A stretch of 64,000 bases of DNA from Rhodopseudomonas rhenobacensis. GTDB lineage: Bacteria > Pseudomonadota > Alphaproteobacteria > Rhizobiales > Xanthobacteraceae. Under the pieces are notes generated by a model. The model was not told the origin of the DNA, made no database searches, and saw only the letters and a program-made list of their open reading frames with translations. The translations under genes and the position numbers were made by a program. The stretch's first letter is position 1, and every line of letters begins with the position of its first letter. The DNA lies in contig NZ_JACHIH010000017.1 of NCBI RefSeq assembly GCF_014203125.1, positions 1 to 64,000 on the forward strand. Direction: 5' to 3'. Positions 45,151-54,698 of this stretch are shown one piece after another.

Positions 45151-45954
45151 CTACCCCCCTGCCCGAGTGCTCCGCAGTTTGCGCTTTGGCGACGCTGCCG
45201 CTTTCTTCCGGGGTGCGGGCGTCTTCGCTCTCTTCTCGACCGATTTGACCGGACGGGCGACGGCGGGCGAGCTTCGATTGAGAAATCCCAGCGGCGCCTC
45301 CGGCGCCGGATAGGCCGGGATCGGCGGATAGGGCGCCAGCTTCTCCGGCCGTGTCGCCAGCGAGAGGGTCAACAGATCGAGCAGCTGGTCGGCGACCTGG
45401 TCGATGGTCAGCCGCCCGTCGGGAGAAAACCATGTCGATATGCCGTTGACCGCGCTCATGATGCCGAACACGGCGATCTTCGTGTCGCAACTCCGGATGC
45501 TTCCGTCAGCCGCGCTTTCTTCCAGCAGCGCCACGAGGTTCGCATCCATCGCATCCCGCCGTTTGATCACGGCTGATCGATCATCGGGGCGCAGCGCATT
45601 CACATCGAAGGTGATACCGCCGATACCGGCCTGTCCATACATCCAGATGATGTAGCACCGCAGCAGGAGCCGCAGCTTGTCGATCCCCCGCCCACCCGCT
45701 TCGCTGGCGACCTGCGCTGCGTACTCTCCGAGGTCGAGCGCGATGTTATGGCACTCGAACAGAATTTCCTGCTTGTCCTCGACGTAATTGTACAGCGTCC
45801 CTTTCGAGATCCCGAGCACCTTGGCCACCTCGTCCAGCGAGGTGTGGTGAAATCCCCGGCGCGACATGATCCGCGCCGCTTCGCGAATAACGGCGTAGCG
45901 CTTGTACCGCTGAATCTCCTCGATGGTCTGAAAGCCGTTCTCCCAGCGGGGCAT
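45151..45954 (-). CDS. TetR-family regulator with lysine-rich C-terminal tail
   Basis: The ATG at 45954 begins MPRWENGFQTIEEIQRYKRY and gives 267 residues, longer than the usual 200. The helix-turn-helix is FHHTSLDEVAKVLGISKGTL followed by YNYVEDKQEILF. The ligand domain resembles fatty-acyl-CoA-responsive members. The last 50 residues form a Pro/Ala/Lys/Arg-rich tail (KRAKTPAPRKKAAASPKRK) like a histone H1 tail, which could add unspecific DNA affinity. It is convergent with the thiolase-hydratase operon and divergent from a second crotonase gene, and is the likely repressor of this cluster. Confidence 0.85.
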   Translation of the reverse strand: MPRWENGFQTIEEIQRYKRYAVIREAARIMSRRGFHHTSLDEVAKVLGISKGTLYNYVEDKQEILFECHNIALDLGEYAAQVASEAGGRGIDKLRLLLRCYIIWMYGQAGIGGITFDVNALRPDDRSAVIKRRDAMDANLVALLEESAADGSIRSCDTKIAVFGIMSAVNGISTWFSPDGRLTIDQVADQLLDLLTLSLATRPEKLAPYPPIPAYPAPEAPLGFLNRSSPAVARPVKSVEKRAKTPAPRKKAAASPKRKLRSTRAGG

Positions 45955-46385
45955 GAGTGACCTACCGATTGTGCCGTATGATGATTTGTCTTGTGGATAA
46001 ATCCAGAGCACTCCGCGGTCAATCGAATTGCCGGCCGCTCGTTGCAGTTCTCAGGGAGTTGAGCCGGGTCGGCATGGGCGATGGTCGAGCTGACCTGACT
46101 ATAGGTCGTCCGGCCGACACATTTGCTGCAGCGGCGACATCCACAAAATATACTAAGCATCAAAATAATTGCCTTCCAAGTCAATCCAATTTAGCTTCCG
46201 ACGCCAGCCTGTTCATGCACCTTCAGACAGAACGAGCCGCCTTGCCGTCCAGATCCCGCGAAGGTCGCTTGCGCCCGCCGAGCCGCGATCGTTTCGGCCG
46301 CGAAGCGGCAGGCCGCAGGCCCAAGCGCGCCTCTTAGCGCCGCGCCGAACCATCGCATCCTCACATTCCTCGCGAGAACCGAACA
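45955..46385. promoter_or_regulatory. Divergent control region of the TetR gene and second crotonase
   Basis: The 431-base gap has no supported gene. It contains an AT-rich segment (about 46140-46200) and a palindrome, GACCT-6-AGGTC, at 46092-46107 that could be the TetR operator. Both the regulator and the crotonase at 46386 would be controlled from here. Confidence 0.35.
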
Positions 46386-47168
46386 ATGCCCACTGCCCCT
46401 CAATTCATCTCGATCGACCGCGAGGGTCCGCTGACGATCATCACCATTCGGCGCCCCGAGGCGCGCAATGCCCTGCACCGCGCGGCGCATGACGAAATGG
46501 CCGCCGCGCTCGACGCATTCGCCGCCGACGACAATCAATGGGTGGCGATCGTGACGGGCGACGGCGACAAGGCGTTCTGCGCCGGCCAGGATCTCAAGTC
46601 CGAACTGCCGACCAGTGCGGCAAGTCTGCCGCCGAGCGGTTGCGGCGGCATGACCTCTCGTTTTGATCTGGACAAGCCGGTGATCGCCGCGGTCAACGGC
46701 ATCGCGTTGGGCGGCGGCTTCGAGCTCGCCCTCGCCTGCGATCTGATCGTCGCCTCGTCGCAAGCCTCGTTCGCGCTGCCCGAGCCGCGGGTCGGTCTGG
46801 CTGCGCTTGCCGGCGGCATCCAGCGGCTGTGCCAAGAGATCGGCATGAAGCGCGCGATGAGCATATTGCTGACCGGCCGTCGCCTGAGCGCGCACCAGGC
46901 GGCTGAACTTGGACTGGTCGCCGAGGTCGTCGAGGCGAACGTGCTGGACTGCGCCAAGCGATGGGCGGCGGAGATCATCAGCTGCGCGCCGCTGTCCGTC
47001 CGCGCGACCAAGCGCGTCGCGCGCGACGCTGCGGCGCGGCCGCTGTCGGAGACGGTTGCAACTATCTGGGATCGTCCGGAGATTGCCGGCCTGCTCGCAT
47101 CGGCGGACGCCGCCGAGGGGCGCAGCGCGTTCGCGCAAAAGCGCCCCCCTCGCTGGCAGGCACGCTGA
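46386..47168 (+). CDS. Enoyl-CoA hydratase/isomerase family protein (second copy)
   Basis: The protein has 260 residues. Crotonase hallmarks are IRRPEARNALHRAAHDEM, the oxyanion block AFCAGQDLKSE, the second block NGIALGGGFELALACDLIVA with the catalytic Glu in FEL, and LPEPRVGLAALAGGIQRL with the second Glu in PEPRVG. Both glutamates of a hydratase are thus in place, unlike in the copy at 44358. It probably hydrates a 2-enoyl-CoA. It is divergent from the TetR gene and followed by remnants of an SDR and an acyl-CoA dehydrogenase that once extended the operon. Confidence 0.9.
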   Translation: MPTAPQFISIDREGPLTIITIRRPEARNALHRAAHDEMAAALDAFAADDNQWVAIVTGDGDKAFCAGQDLKSELPTSAASLPPSGCGGMTSRFDLDKPVIAAVNGIALGGGFELALACDLIVASSQASFALPEPRVGLAALAGGIQRLCQEIGMKRAMSILLTGRRLSAHQAAELGLVAEVVEANVLDCAKRWAAEIISCAPLSVRATKRVARDAAARPLSETVATIWDRPEIAGLLASADAAEGRSAFAQKRPPRWQAR

Positions 47169-47292
47169 TTTTCGCGGCCCTGTCGGATCGATCGCCGACG
47201 CAGCGGGCGAATTGGGCGCGCCGTTGAAGGCGTAATTAGCAGCGCAACCTGCTCCCGACCTCGACCGGCACATGACGACGGGCTGAACAACT

Positions 47293-47423
47293 ATGACCTC
47301 CTTATTTGACCTCACCGGCAAGCGCGCACTCGTGACCGGCGCATCGAGCGGCTTGGGCCGGCACTTTGCCCTCACCTTCGCGAATGCGGGGGCCGAGATC
47401 CTGATCGCGGCACGTCGCCCGGT
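47293..47423 (+). pseudogene. N-terminal fragment of a short-chain dehydrogenase
   Basis: The reading FDLTGKRALVTGASSGLGRH, FALTFANAGAEILIAARR is the first Rossmann unit of an SDR. Homology then stops abruptly at about 47423, and the next 20 bases lead into the ribosome binding site of another truncated gene. About 80 percent of the expected gene is missing. Confidence 0.8.
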
Positions 47424-47443
47424 TTGTGAGTGGAGAAACCAAG

Positions 47444-47599
47444 ATGAGCCAGCGGGCCGAGGCGATCGCGGAACGCGTCGAGGCGTTCGTCCGTGACGTG
47501 GTGATCCCCTATGAGAAGGATCCGCGGATCGCGGTTCATGGCCATGGCCCCGGCGAGGACCTGGTGGCGGAACTACGCGCCAAGGCCAAACGGCAATAA
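47444..47599 (+). pseudogene. N-terminal fragment of an acyl-CoA dehydrogenase
   Basis: A good ribosome site (GGAG) precedes an ATG whose product reads AEAIAERVEAFVRDVVIPYE and GPGEDLVAELRAKAKRQ before a stop. This matches the first 50 residues of acyl-CoA dehydrogenases. The FAD and substrate domains are absent. Together with the SDR fragment it shows that a larger operon was cut down by deletion. A perfect small hairpin (CGGGCG-CGT-CGCCCG, 47608-47622) follows. Confidence 0.7.
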
Positions 47600-47764
47600 A
47601 TTACCGTCGGGCGCGTCGCCCGGTATTGAAGGGACAGGGGTTTTGGTCCCCGCTCTGCATTCTGAGACGAAGCCCGCTTGCAATGCGCAGGTGTCAGAAT
47701 GGCAGGCGGCATCCAACAGGCGCGCAGCTAACTCAACGGCCGAAGGCGCGACGGTCACCGGACA

Positions 47765-50417
47765 TCAACCGCCCCGATCGCGCCGCCGCCGCAGAGCCGA
47801 GGCCTGCATCACCACGACGTAGAACACCGGCACGAACATCTTTTTCCTGCAGCGACTGCCCGGTCCATTCCACCATGAAGCCGGCCGGCAGCTTCGCGGC
47901 GAGCCGTTGCATCTCCGCCATGGCGTCGCCGCTGGAGACGCCCGCCGCGGCGTTGCCGGCGATCCGCGCCGTGGGATAGCCGTTGTAACGCACGAGTTGC
48001 AGCGGCTCCTCGCCCCATTGCGGCACCACCACCTCCGACAACGACACCATGCCGCCGGCTTCGTTGCGCAGCGAGAGCTTCAGAACGTCGGCGATCTGCA
48101 TGCGGTTCGGCGCGTCCGCCTGCACGATCACCTGTTGCAGGCGCCCGGCGTTCGGAAAGTCGTTGACATAGCTCGATCCCATCGCCGCCGTCAGCGTATC
48201 GCCGATCATGGAGAACGGCACGCCGAGCGCCTCGGCCTTCGGACGGTCGATCTTCAGCTTGACGCTCGGCCCGTTCGGAAGACCCTCGGGATAGACGCCG
48301 CTGACCAGCCGGCTTTGCGCGGCAAGCTCGAGCAGTCTGGCCTGTGCGGCCATCAACGCGGCGTGGCCGCGCTTGCCGCGGTCTTCGAGGCGCAGCGCGA
48401 ACCCGCTGCTGGTGCCCAGCGCCTCGATCGCCGGCGGCTTCATGCTCATCACCGTGCCCTCCGGGACTTTGGCCATCGCCGCGGTGGCGGCGCCGACCTC
48501 GTCGCCGACGGAGCTATTGCGTTCGCTCCAATCCTTCAGGCTGGTGAACGCCATCGCGGCGTTCGGCCCGGAGCCGGCGAGACCAAAGCCGATGATCGAT
48601 ATGTTGCCCGCGACGGCCGGCCGCGCGGCCACATAGGCATCGTATTGCTTGACGATCGCCAGGGTTCGCTCGGCCGTGGCATCGGCCGGCAGCGTGAAGC
48701 TGGTCATGAAGTTGCCCTGATCCTCCGCCGGCACGAACGACGACGGCAGCCGCATGTAGCAATAGCCGAGCGCCGCAACGATCACCGCATACAGCGCCAT
48801 CATCCGCCCCGACCTGCGCAGCAACGCCGCGATCCAGCCGGCGTAGCCCGCGGTCATCCGGTTGAAACTCCGGTTGAACCAGCCGAACACGCCCTTCTTG
48901 TCGTGATGTCCGGCGCCGATCGGTCTGAGCAGCGTGGCGCAGAGCGCAGGCGTCAGCGTCAGCGCCAGGAACGCCGAAAACAGGATCGACACCGCCATCG
49001 ACAGCGTGAACTGCCGATAGATCGCGCCGACCGAGCCGCTCGCCAGTCCCATCGGAATGAACACCGCCGACAGCACCAGGGTGATGCCGATGATCGCGCC
49101 GGTGATCTCCTTCATCGCCTTCTGGGTGGCTTGCTTGGGCGGCAGGCCTTCGGCCGCCATGATCCGTTCGACGTTCTCGACCACCACGATGGCGTCGTCG
49201 ACGATGATGCCGATCGCCAGCACCATGCCGAACATCGTCAGCACGTTGATCGAATATCCGGCGATCCACATCACCGCGAAGGTGCCGAGCAGCGCGATCG
49301 GCGCAACGATGGCCGGGATCAGCGTGTAGCGGATGTTCTGCAGGAACAGCAGCATCACCAGAAACACCAGTGCCATCGCCTCGAGCAGAGTATGCGCGAC
49401 CTTCTCGATCGAGATCTTCACGAACGGCGCCGTATCGAAACCGACGGCATAGCCGATGCCCTGCGGCATCGCGGCGGCGAGTTCGGCAAGCCGCGCGTGA
49501 ACCGCGGCGGCGGTGCGCACCGCATTGGCGCCCGGCGCCAACTGGATGCTGGCGGCGGTGGCCGGCTTGCCGTCTTCGAGCGTCGCAAAGCCGAGGCTCT
49601 GCGCGCCCAACTCGACGCGGGCGACGTCGCCCAAAACCAGCCTGGAGCCGTCGGTTCCGGCGCGCAGCACGATCGCCCGAAACTCCTCCGGCGTCTGCAA
49701 CTGCCCCTGCACGGTGAGCGGGATGCCGACCTTCTGGCCGGGCACCGTCGGCTCGGCGCCCACCCGGCCCGGTGCGATCTGGGCATTTTGCGTCTGGATC
49801 GCGGCGGTGATCTGCGCCAGCGACAGCGAGTAGGACAGCAATTTCGCCGGATCGACCCAGATCCGCATCGCCGTTTCAGTGCCGAAGCTCTGCACGCGGC
49901 CGACGCCCTCGACCCGCTTCAGCTCCTGCACGATGTTTCGCATCATGTAGTCGCCGAGTGCGAGTTCGTCGTAGGCGCCGTTGCGCGCGTTCAGCGTCAC
50001 GATCATCAGGAAATCGGAGGCCGCCGATTCCACGGTGACGCCGACGCGCCGGACCGCCTCGGGCAGCCGCGGTTCGATCGCCTTCAGACGGTTCTGCACG
50101 TCGACCTGGGCGAGGTCGGAATCGGTGCCGGGCTTGAACGTCGCGGTGATGCTGGCCGTTCCGGAGCTGTCGACGGTCGACTCGAAATACAGGAGGTTCT
50201 TGACGCTCGACAGCTCCCTTTCGATCAGCGTGACGACGCTGTCGTTGATGGTCTGCGGCGTCGCCCCGGTATAGGTCGCGTAGATGCTCACGCTGGGCGG
50301 CGCAATGGTCGGAAACCGCGACACCGGAAGCTGCGCCATCGCGATCGCGCCCAGCAGCGCGATGAAGATCGCGATCACCCAGGCGAACACCGGCCGGTCG
50401 ATGAAGAACTGAGACAT
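47765..50417 (-). pseudogene. RND efflux permease with internal deletion near its C-terminus
   Basis: The N-terminal 850 residues are a normal HAE1-type RND pump (FFIDRPVFAWVIAIFIALLG; the DD pair in IGIIVDDAIVVVENVERIMA; the FTLSMAVSILFSAFLALTLT block). After GFMVEWTGQSLQEK near 47850 the normal family sequence, about 150 residues with the last membrane helices, is missing. The final MFVPVFYVVVMQASALRRRR of such pumps is still present, but in another frame (47839 to the stop at 47765). Read straight on, the frame runs to 47733 with nonsense. The pump lacks several transmembrane helices and should be inactive. Its adaptor gene directly upstream is intact. Confidence 0.85.
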
Positions 50418-50432
50418 GCCGTCGCCGCCCGG

Positions 50433-51593
50433 TTAGTTGGCCGCCGGCGCGGCGGTCGCGGCGAACGGCGCGGTCTCGACCACCGCGTCGTCTTTCGCGC
50501 GGTCCTGACCCTGCACCACCACGGTCTCGCCGGCTTGCAGCCCGGAGTTCACGATGTAGCGGCGGCCGACGATCTCGCCGAGACCGACCGTGCGCCGCGC
50601 CGCCCGCTTGCGATCGTCGACGATCAGCAGTTGCGGCGTTCCGGCCGGGTCGCGCACCACGGCCTCCTGCGGCACCAGCAACGCATCGCGCCTGACGCCG
50701 CGCGGCAGCCGGGCGCGGACGTACATGCCGGGAAGCAGCAGCCGATCCGGATTGGCGACTTCGATCCGCACGGTGACGTTGCCGGTCCCCGGATCGACGC
50801 TGATATCGGAGAACAGCGCGTGACCTTCGACCGCCTTGCCGCCGGCGGCGACGATCGTCACCGGCAGCGTCGAGGCGTCGTCAAGCGGCCCGGATCGGGC
50901 GGCCTCGCGGATCGCGTCGAGCTGCGACGCGGGCTGCCGCACGTCGACATAGACCCGGTCGATCTGCTGGATGATCGCCAGCGGCGCGGTCGACGCCACC
51001 GCGGCGAGCGCGCCTTCGCTGGCGAGCGCCTGCCCGGTTCGCCCCGAGATCGGCGCCCGCACCGTGCTGAACGCCAGATCGAGCTGCTTGCGCTTGAGCG
51101 TGGCGGCGGCCTCCGCCACATTGGCCTTGGCCTCGGCGACGCCGGCGACCGCGTCGTCATAGGCCTCGCGGCTGATCGCGCTGCTCGGCAACAATTGTTT
51201 GGCGCGGTCGAGCTTGCCTTGGGCGCGCACAAGACCGGCTTCGACCCGCTGAAGCACTGCGGCCGCGCTGCCGACCTCCGCGGTGAACACATCGGCGTTG
51301 ATCTGAAACAGCGGCTGGCCGGCTTCGACTTCGGAGCCTTGATCGAACAGCCGCTTCTCGAGGATCCCGCCGACCTGCGGCCGGATCTCCGCGGTCCGGA
51401 ACGCCGCCACCCGCCCCGGCAGGTCGTCGATGAGCGTCACCGTTTCGGGCTTGACCGACATCACCGTGACGAGCGCCGGCGGCGCAACCGCCGTCGCGCT
51501 GCCGTCGTCGGAGGACCGCTGGCCGCAGCCCGCCAGACCGAGCGCTGCGAGGACCGCGAGCAGGATGTTGGCGGCACGCAATTGATGGATCAC
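50433..51593 (-). CDS. RND-family periplasmic adaptor lipoprotein
   Basis: The protein has 386 residues with a lipoprotein signal (LLAVLAALGLAGC, the Cys being the lipidation site), so it is anchored in the inner membrane facing the periplasm. The order is membrane-proximal and lipoyl halves (PGRVAAFRTAEIRPQVGGIL; FSTVRAPISGRTGQALASEG), a coiled-coil hairpin, and a beta-barrel domain (GNVTVRIEVANPDRLLLPGM). It is an AcrA/MdtA-type adaptor that links an RND pump to an outer-membrane channel. It precedes the permease in one operon, but the permease is broken, so its present partner is unclear. A BaeSR-like two-component system lies 1.4 kb upstream. Confidence 0.9.
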   Translation of the reverse strand: MIHQLRAANILLAVLAALGLAGCGQRSSDDGSATAVAPPALVTVMSVKPETVTLIDDLPGRVAAFRTAEIRPQVGGILEKRLFDQGSEVEAGQPLFQINADVFTAEVGSAAAVLQRVEAGLVRAQGKLDRAKQLLPSSAISREAYDDAVAGVAEAKANVAEAAATLKRKQLDLAFSTVRAPISGRTGQALASEGALAAVASTAPLAIIQQIDRVYVDVRQPASQLDAIREAARSGPLDDASTLPVTIVAAGGKAVEGHALFSDISVDPGTGNVTVRIEVANPDRLLLPGMYVRARLPRGVRRDALLVPQEAVVRDPAGTPQLLIVDDRKRAARRTVGLGEIVGRRYIVNSGLQAGETVVVQGQDRAKDDAVVETAPFAATAAPAAN

Positions 51594-51677
51594 CGCATCG
51601 TCTCTTCGACAAGGACCGGCGCACCGACGTGCCGCCGCGCATGATCTGAGCTGGTGCGCACCAGCATCGGTTTCGCG

Positions 51678-52175
51678 TTACTCATGGTCGAAACCGGACG
51701 CTTCCTCATCGTGCAGCATCGCGGCATAGATGCTGTCTTCCGAGCCAGGGATATCGATCGCATCGAGATGCTTGCGATAGAAGGCGACCGGCCCGACGCC
51801 GCCGATGATCGCATAGGCGTATTCGGCCTCTCGCATGCCGCGCAGCGTGGCGAACAACAGCGCCTCGCCGACGCCCTGCCCGCGCGCGGCCTTCGCCACG
51901 CCGGTCGGGCCGAAGAAGCCGCGCATCGAGCAGTCGGCGCAGGCAAAGCCCAGCAGCTCGTTGTTCTGCACGGCGATCCAGACCATCGCCGGCGAACGCG
52001 TGAAGGCGCGCGTCGCTTCGCTGACCCAGGGGCGGTCGAAATGCTGTTCGATCCAGGGCAGCACGACATGGGCCTCGGCCGCCATCGCGCGACGAACCCT
52101 GATGCCGTGGGCAGCGATCTTCTCCGCCGTGCGAATGTCGGGAAGATCATAGAGACGGACGAGGAGGTCACTCAT
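51678..52175 (-). CDS. GNAT-family N-acetyltransferase
   Basis: The ATG at 52175 (MSDLLVRLYDLPDI) gives 165 residues; an upstream extension has no homology. The acetyl-CoA-binding core reads TGVAKAARGQGVGEALLFAT, with the R/Q-x-x-G-x-G/A motif as ARGQGVGEAL. The preceding strands, WIAVQNNELLGFACADC, fit the fold. The acceptor is unknown; relatives in Bradyrhizobium are annotated only as GNAT proteins. The gene lies between the RND adaptor and a DUF2147 gene on the same strand. Confidence 0.85.
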   Translation of the reverse strand: MSDLLVRLYDLPDIRTAEKIAAHGIRVRRAMAAEAHVVLPWIEQHFDRPWVSEATRAFTRSPAMVWIAVQNNELLGFACADCSMRGFFGPTGVAKAARGQGVGEALLFATLRGMREAEYAYAIIGGVGPVAFYRKHLDAIDIPGSEDSIYAAMLHDEEASGFDHE

Positions 52176-52272
52176 GTAGTTAGCTCTCTTGTCACTTTGG
52201 AGGAAAGACGTTTTCGGGTCGTCGCTGCGCGCGCTATCCCGCGAGGTCGTGCTGGGGACCCGATGAGGCGCC

Positions 52273-52743
52273 CTATCGCGCGCTCCTGGTCCATATTTCG
52301 CTCCCGCACAGCGCGCCGACGCAGCCCCGCACTTCGAGACGTCCGGCATCGAGCAGCGCCACCGTGCTGTCGTAGCTCTTGCCGTCGTCGGCGTTGTAGA
52401 CCCGGCCCGACCACGAGCTGGGCGTCGCAGGCAGCATGTCGAGGAACAGCTGCAGCCCCACGATGCGCCGCGTTCTGAGCGACGGATCCGGGTTCTTGTC
52501 GTCGGTCTGCGGCTTGCCGGTTGCGCCGTCGAGCGGCTGCTTCAGCCACACCACCTTGCCGCAGATCGCCGCGCCGCACCGCTTCACCAGCACCTTGGCG
52601 TCGCCGGCCTGGGTCAACCATGTGCCGAACGGATCGGTCTGCGGCCTGCCGCGCTCCGAAGTGACGTCGCGTGCGAACACCAGCGTCACCGCCAATACCA
52701 GCGGCAGCGCGTAAATGGCGGTCCGAACGGGGTCGATACGCAT
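52273..52743 (-). CDS. DUF2147 periplasmic protein
   Basis: The protein has 156 residues with an N-terminal export signal (AIYALPLVLAVTLVFA). The DUF2147 pattern is clear: GTWLTQAGDAKVLVKRCGAA with CGKVVWLK, then the NPDPSLRTRRIVGLQLF segment, WSGRVYNADDGKSYDSTVAL and GCVGALCGSEIWTR. Four Cys in two CG-type motifs are conserved in the family and probably form disulfides. The family is lipocalin-like with unknown ligand. It sits between the GNAT gene and the divergent two-component operon. Confidence 0.9.
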   Translation of the reverse strand: MRIDPVRTAIYALPLVLAVTLVFARDVTSERGRPQTDPFGTWLTQAGDAKVLVKRCGAAICGKVVWLKQPLDGATGKPQTDDKNPDPSLRTRRIVGLQLFLDMLPATPSSWSGRVYNADDGKSYDSTVALLDAGRLEVRGCVGALCGSEIWTRSAR

Positions 52744-52950
52744 GCGAGAAGCTCCTTAAAAGGGCGCGGCCATCAGGGGCGGCGTCAGGTCCGCCGGCTT
52801 GCCGGGCGGCGCCGGTCATCTCCTCGTCGCCGAGGCGGATCGATCGCCGATGGAGAATGCATGGAGATTTGGTGGAGCGGGCCCATACTGGGTCGACGGC
52901 GCGCTTGGCGCCGTGCCATGAGACTCCATGACGCTTGGCCGTGGGTTGCG

Positions 52951-53637
52951 ATGAACGCCCTCATTCTGATTGCCGAAGACGAACCGCAGATCTGCGAAAT
53001 TCTCGACGCCTATCTGGTGCGGGAGGGCTTCCGCACGGTGCGCGCCGGCGACGGTCGGACCGCGCTCGACCTGCACCTGGCGCTGAAGCCGGACCTCATT
53101 CTGCTCGACGTCACCATGCCGCGGCTCGATGGTTGGGAGGTGCTGGCCGAGGTTCGCCGTCGCGGCGATACCGCGGTGATCATGATCACCGCGCTCGACC
53201 AGGACATCGACCGCCTGCAGGGACTGCGCATCGGCGCCGACGACTACGTCGTCAAGCCGTTCAATCCGGTCGAAGTGGTGGCGCGCAGCAAGGCGGTGTT
53301 GCGCCGGGTCGGCCAGTCGGGCGCCGGCCGCATGCTGCGGGTCGATCGCGTCGCCATCGATCTCGACAGCCACGTGGTAAGGATCGAGGGCAACGACGCC
53401 GCGCGGCCGCTGCCGCTCACCCTCACCGAATTCCGCCTGCTCGCTCACATGGCGCGAACCCCGACCAAGGCGTTCACCCGCAGCGAACTGGTCGATGCCT
53501 GCCTGCCCGGCAGCGACGCGCTCGAACGCACGGTGGACAGCCACATCAGCAATCTTCGCAAGAAACTCGAGGAGGCCGGCGCGCCCGGCATGCTGTCCGG
53601 AGTTCGCGGCATCGGCTATCGTTTGGCCGCGCTATGA
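52951..53637 (+). CDS. OmpR-family response regulator (BaeR-like)
   Basis: The ATG at 52951 (MNALILIAEDEPQICEILD) gives 228 residues. The receiver has the acidic pair in IAEDEP, the phosphoacceptor Asp in LILLDVTMPRLDGWEVLAEV, the Thr in MITALD and the Lys in YVVKPFNPVEVV. The winged helix ends DALERTVDSHISNLRKKLEE and GVRGIGYRLAAL. The stop overlaps the kinase start (ATGA), so they are coupled. The pair resembles the BaeSR/AdeRS type that controls RND pumps, and it is divergent from the RND-associated genes. Confidence 0.9.
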   Translation: MNALILIAEDEPQICEILDAYLVREGFRTVRAGDGRTALDLHLALKPDLILLDVTMPRLDGWEVLAEVRRRGDTAVIMITALDQDIDRLQGLRIGADDYVVKPFNPVEVVARSKAVLRRVGQSGAGRMLRVDRVAIDLDSHVVRIEGNDAARPLPLTLTEFRLLAHMARTPTKAFTRSELVDACLPGSDALERTVDSHISNLRKKLEEAGAPGMLSGVRGIGYRLAAL

Positions 53638-54698
53638 AGCGCTATCGGCTGAGCGGGCAGATCATCCTGTCGATGAGCGTGGTGGCGACGATCGCGATGC
53701 TGATCGTGTTCGTCGGTTCGTTCATCTTCTACGGCATCTATCTCAGCTATTTTCCGCCGCCGCCCGGGCCGATCCCGCTGCTTCCGGAAGCGTCGGATCT
53801 GGTGATGATCGCGGTGTTCCTGCTGATCGGATTGGCGCTGGCCATCGTGGTCGCGCTTCGGCTGGCGAAACGAATCCTGGCTCCGCTGAATTCGCTGGCG
53901 GAAAGCGCGCGCAAGATCGCGGCGGGAGACCTCTCGGCCCGCGCCTCGCCCGGCGACCGCTCGCTCGGCGAAACCGCGCAGCTGGTCGACGATTTCAACG
54001 CGATGGCGCAGCGGCTGCAGGATATCGCGGAAGACATGACGGCCTGGAACGCGACGATCGCCCACGAGCTGCGAACGCCGCTCACCATCCTGAAGGGCCG
54101 CCTGCAAGGCATCGCCGACGGCGTCTTCACCGCCGATGCGGCGCTGATCTGCAATCTGCTGCTGCAGGTCGACGGGCTGTCGCGGCTGGTCGAAGACCTG
54201 CGCACGGTCACCCTGGCGGATGGCGGGCATCTCGATCTGCGGATCGAACAGGTCGCCCTCGCCGCCGAGGTTCGCAGCGTCGCCGAGCTCTTGGAGCCTT
54301 CGCTGGTGAAGGCCGGCTTTGCGCTCGACGTCACCCTGGTCGATGTGGCGGTTCGCGGCGACGCGGTTCGCATCCGTCAGGCGCTGCTCGCGCTGCTCGA
54401 CAATGCGCAGCGTCATGCGCGGCCCGGCAGCATCGAACTCTCGACGCTGAAATCCGGCGACTTCGCGGTCATCCGGGTCGAGGACGACGGCCCCGGCCTG
54501 TCACCGACATTCGCCCGCCGCGCGTTCGAGCCGTTCGCGCGCAGCGAAGCGTCGCGCTCGCGGCGGCTCGGCGGATCGGGGCTCGGCCTGTCCGTGGTAC
54601 GCGCCATCGCCGAAGCACACGGCGGCCGCGCCGCGTACCGTCGGTCTTCGCGCGGCGGCGCGGTGTTCGAAATCGAGCTGCCGCTGAGCGGCAACTGA
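53634..54698 (+). CDS. Sensor histidine kinase (BaeS-like)
   Basis: The protein has 354 residues. Two membrane segments (about 8-33 and 55-77) enclose a very short periplasmic loop rich in Pro, so it likely senses within or near the membrane. A HAMP domain follows (RLAKRILAPLNSLAESARKI, AAGD). The H-box is WNATIAHELRTPLTILKGRL. The ATPase shows the N-box LLDNAQRHA, the G1 box VEDDGPGLSP and the G2 box SGLGLSVVRAIAEAHGG. It is the cognate kinase of the regulator whose stop it overlaps. Confidence 0.9.
   Translation: MKRYRLSGQIILSMSVVATIAMLIVFVGSFIFYGIYLSYFPPPPGPIPLLPEASDLVMIAVFLLIGLALAIVVALRLAKRILAPLNSLAESARKIAAGDLSARASPGDRSLGETAQLVDDFNAMAQRLQDIAEDMTAWNATIAHELRTPLTILKGRLQGIADGVFTADAALICNLLLQVDGLSRLVEDLRTVTLADGGHLDLRIEQVALAAEVRSVAELLEPSLVKAGFALDVTLVDVAVRGDAVRIRQALLALLDNAQRHARPGSIELSTLKSGDFAVIRVEDDGPGLSPTFARRAFEPFARSEASRSRRLGGSGLGLSVVRAIAEAHGGRAAYRRSSRGGAVFEIELPLSGN

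Noticed and set aside
47907-51644. A 1245-codon plus-strand open frame
   Set aside because: It is antisense to the RND permease and adaptor genes, which have clear family sequence. Its composition is dominated by Arg, His, Asp and Gln, as is typical of the shadow frame of high-GC genes.
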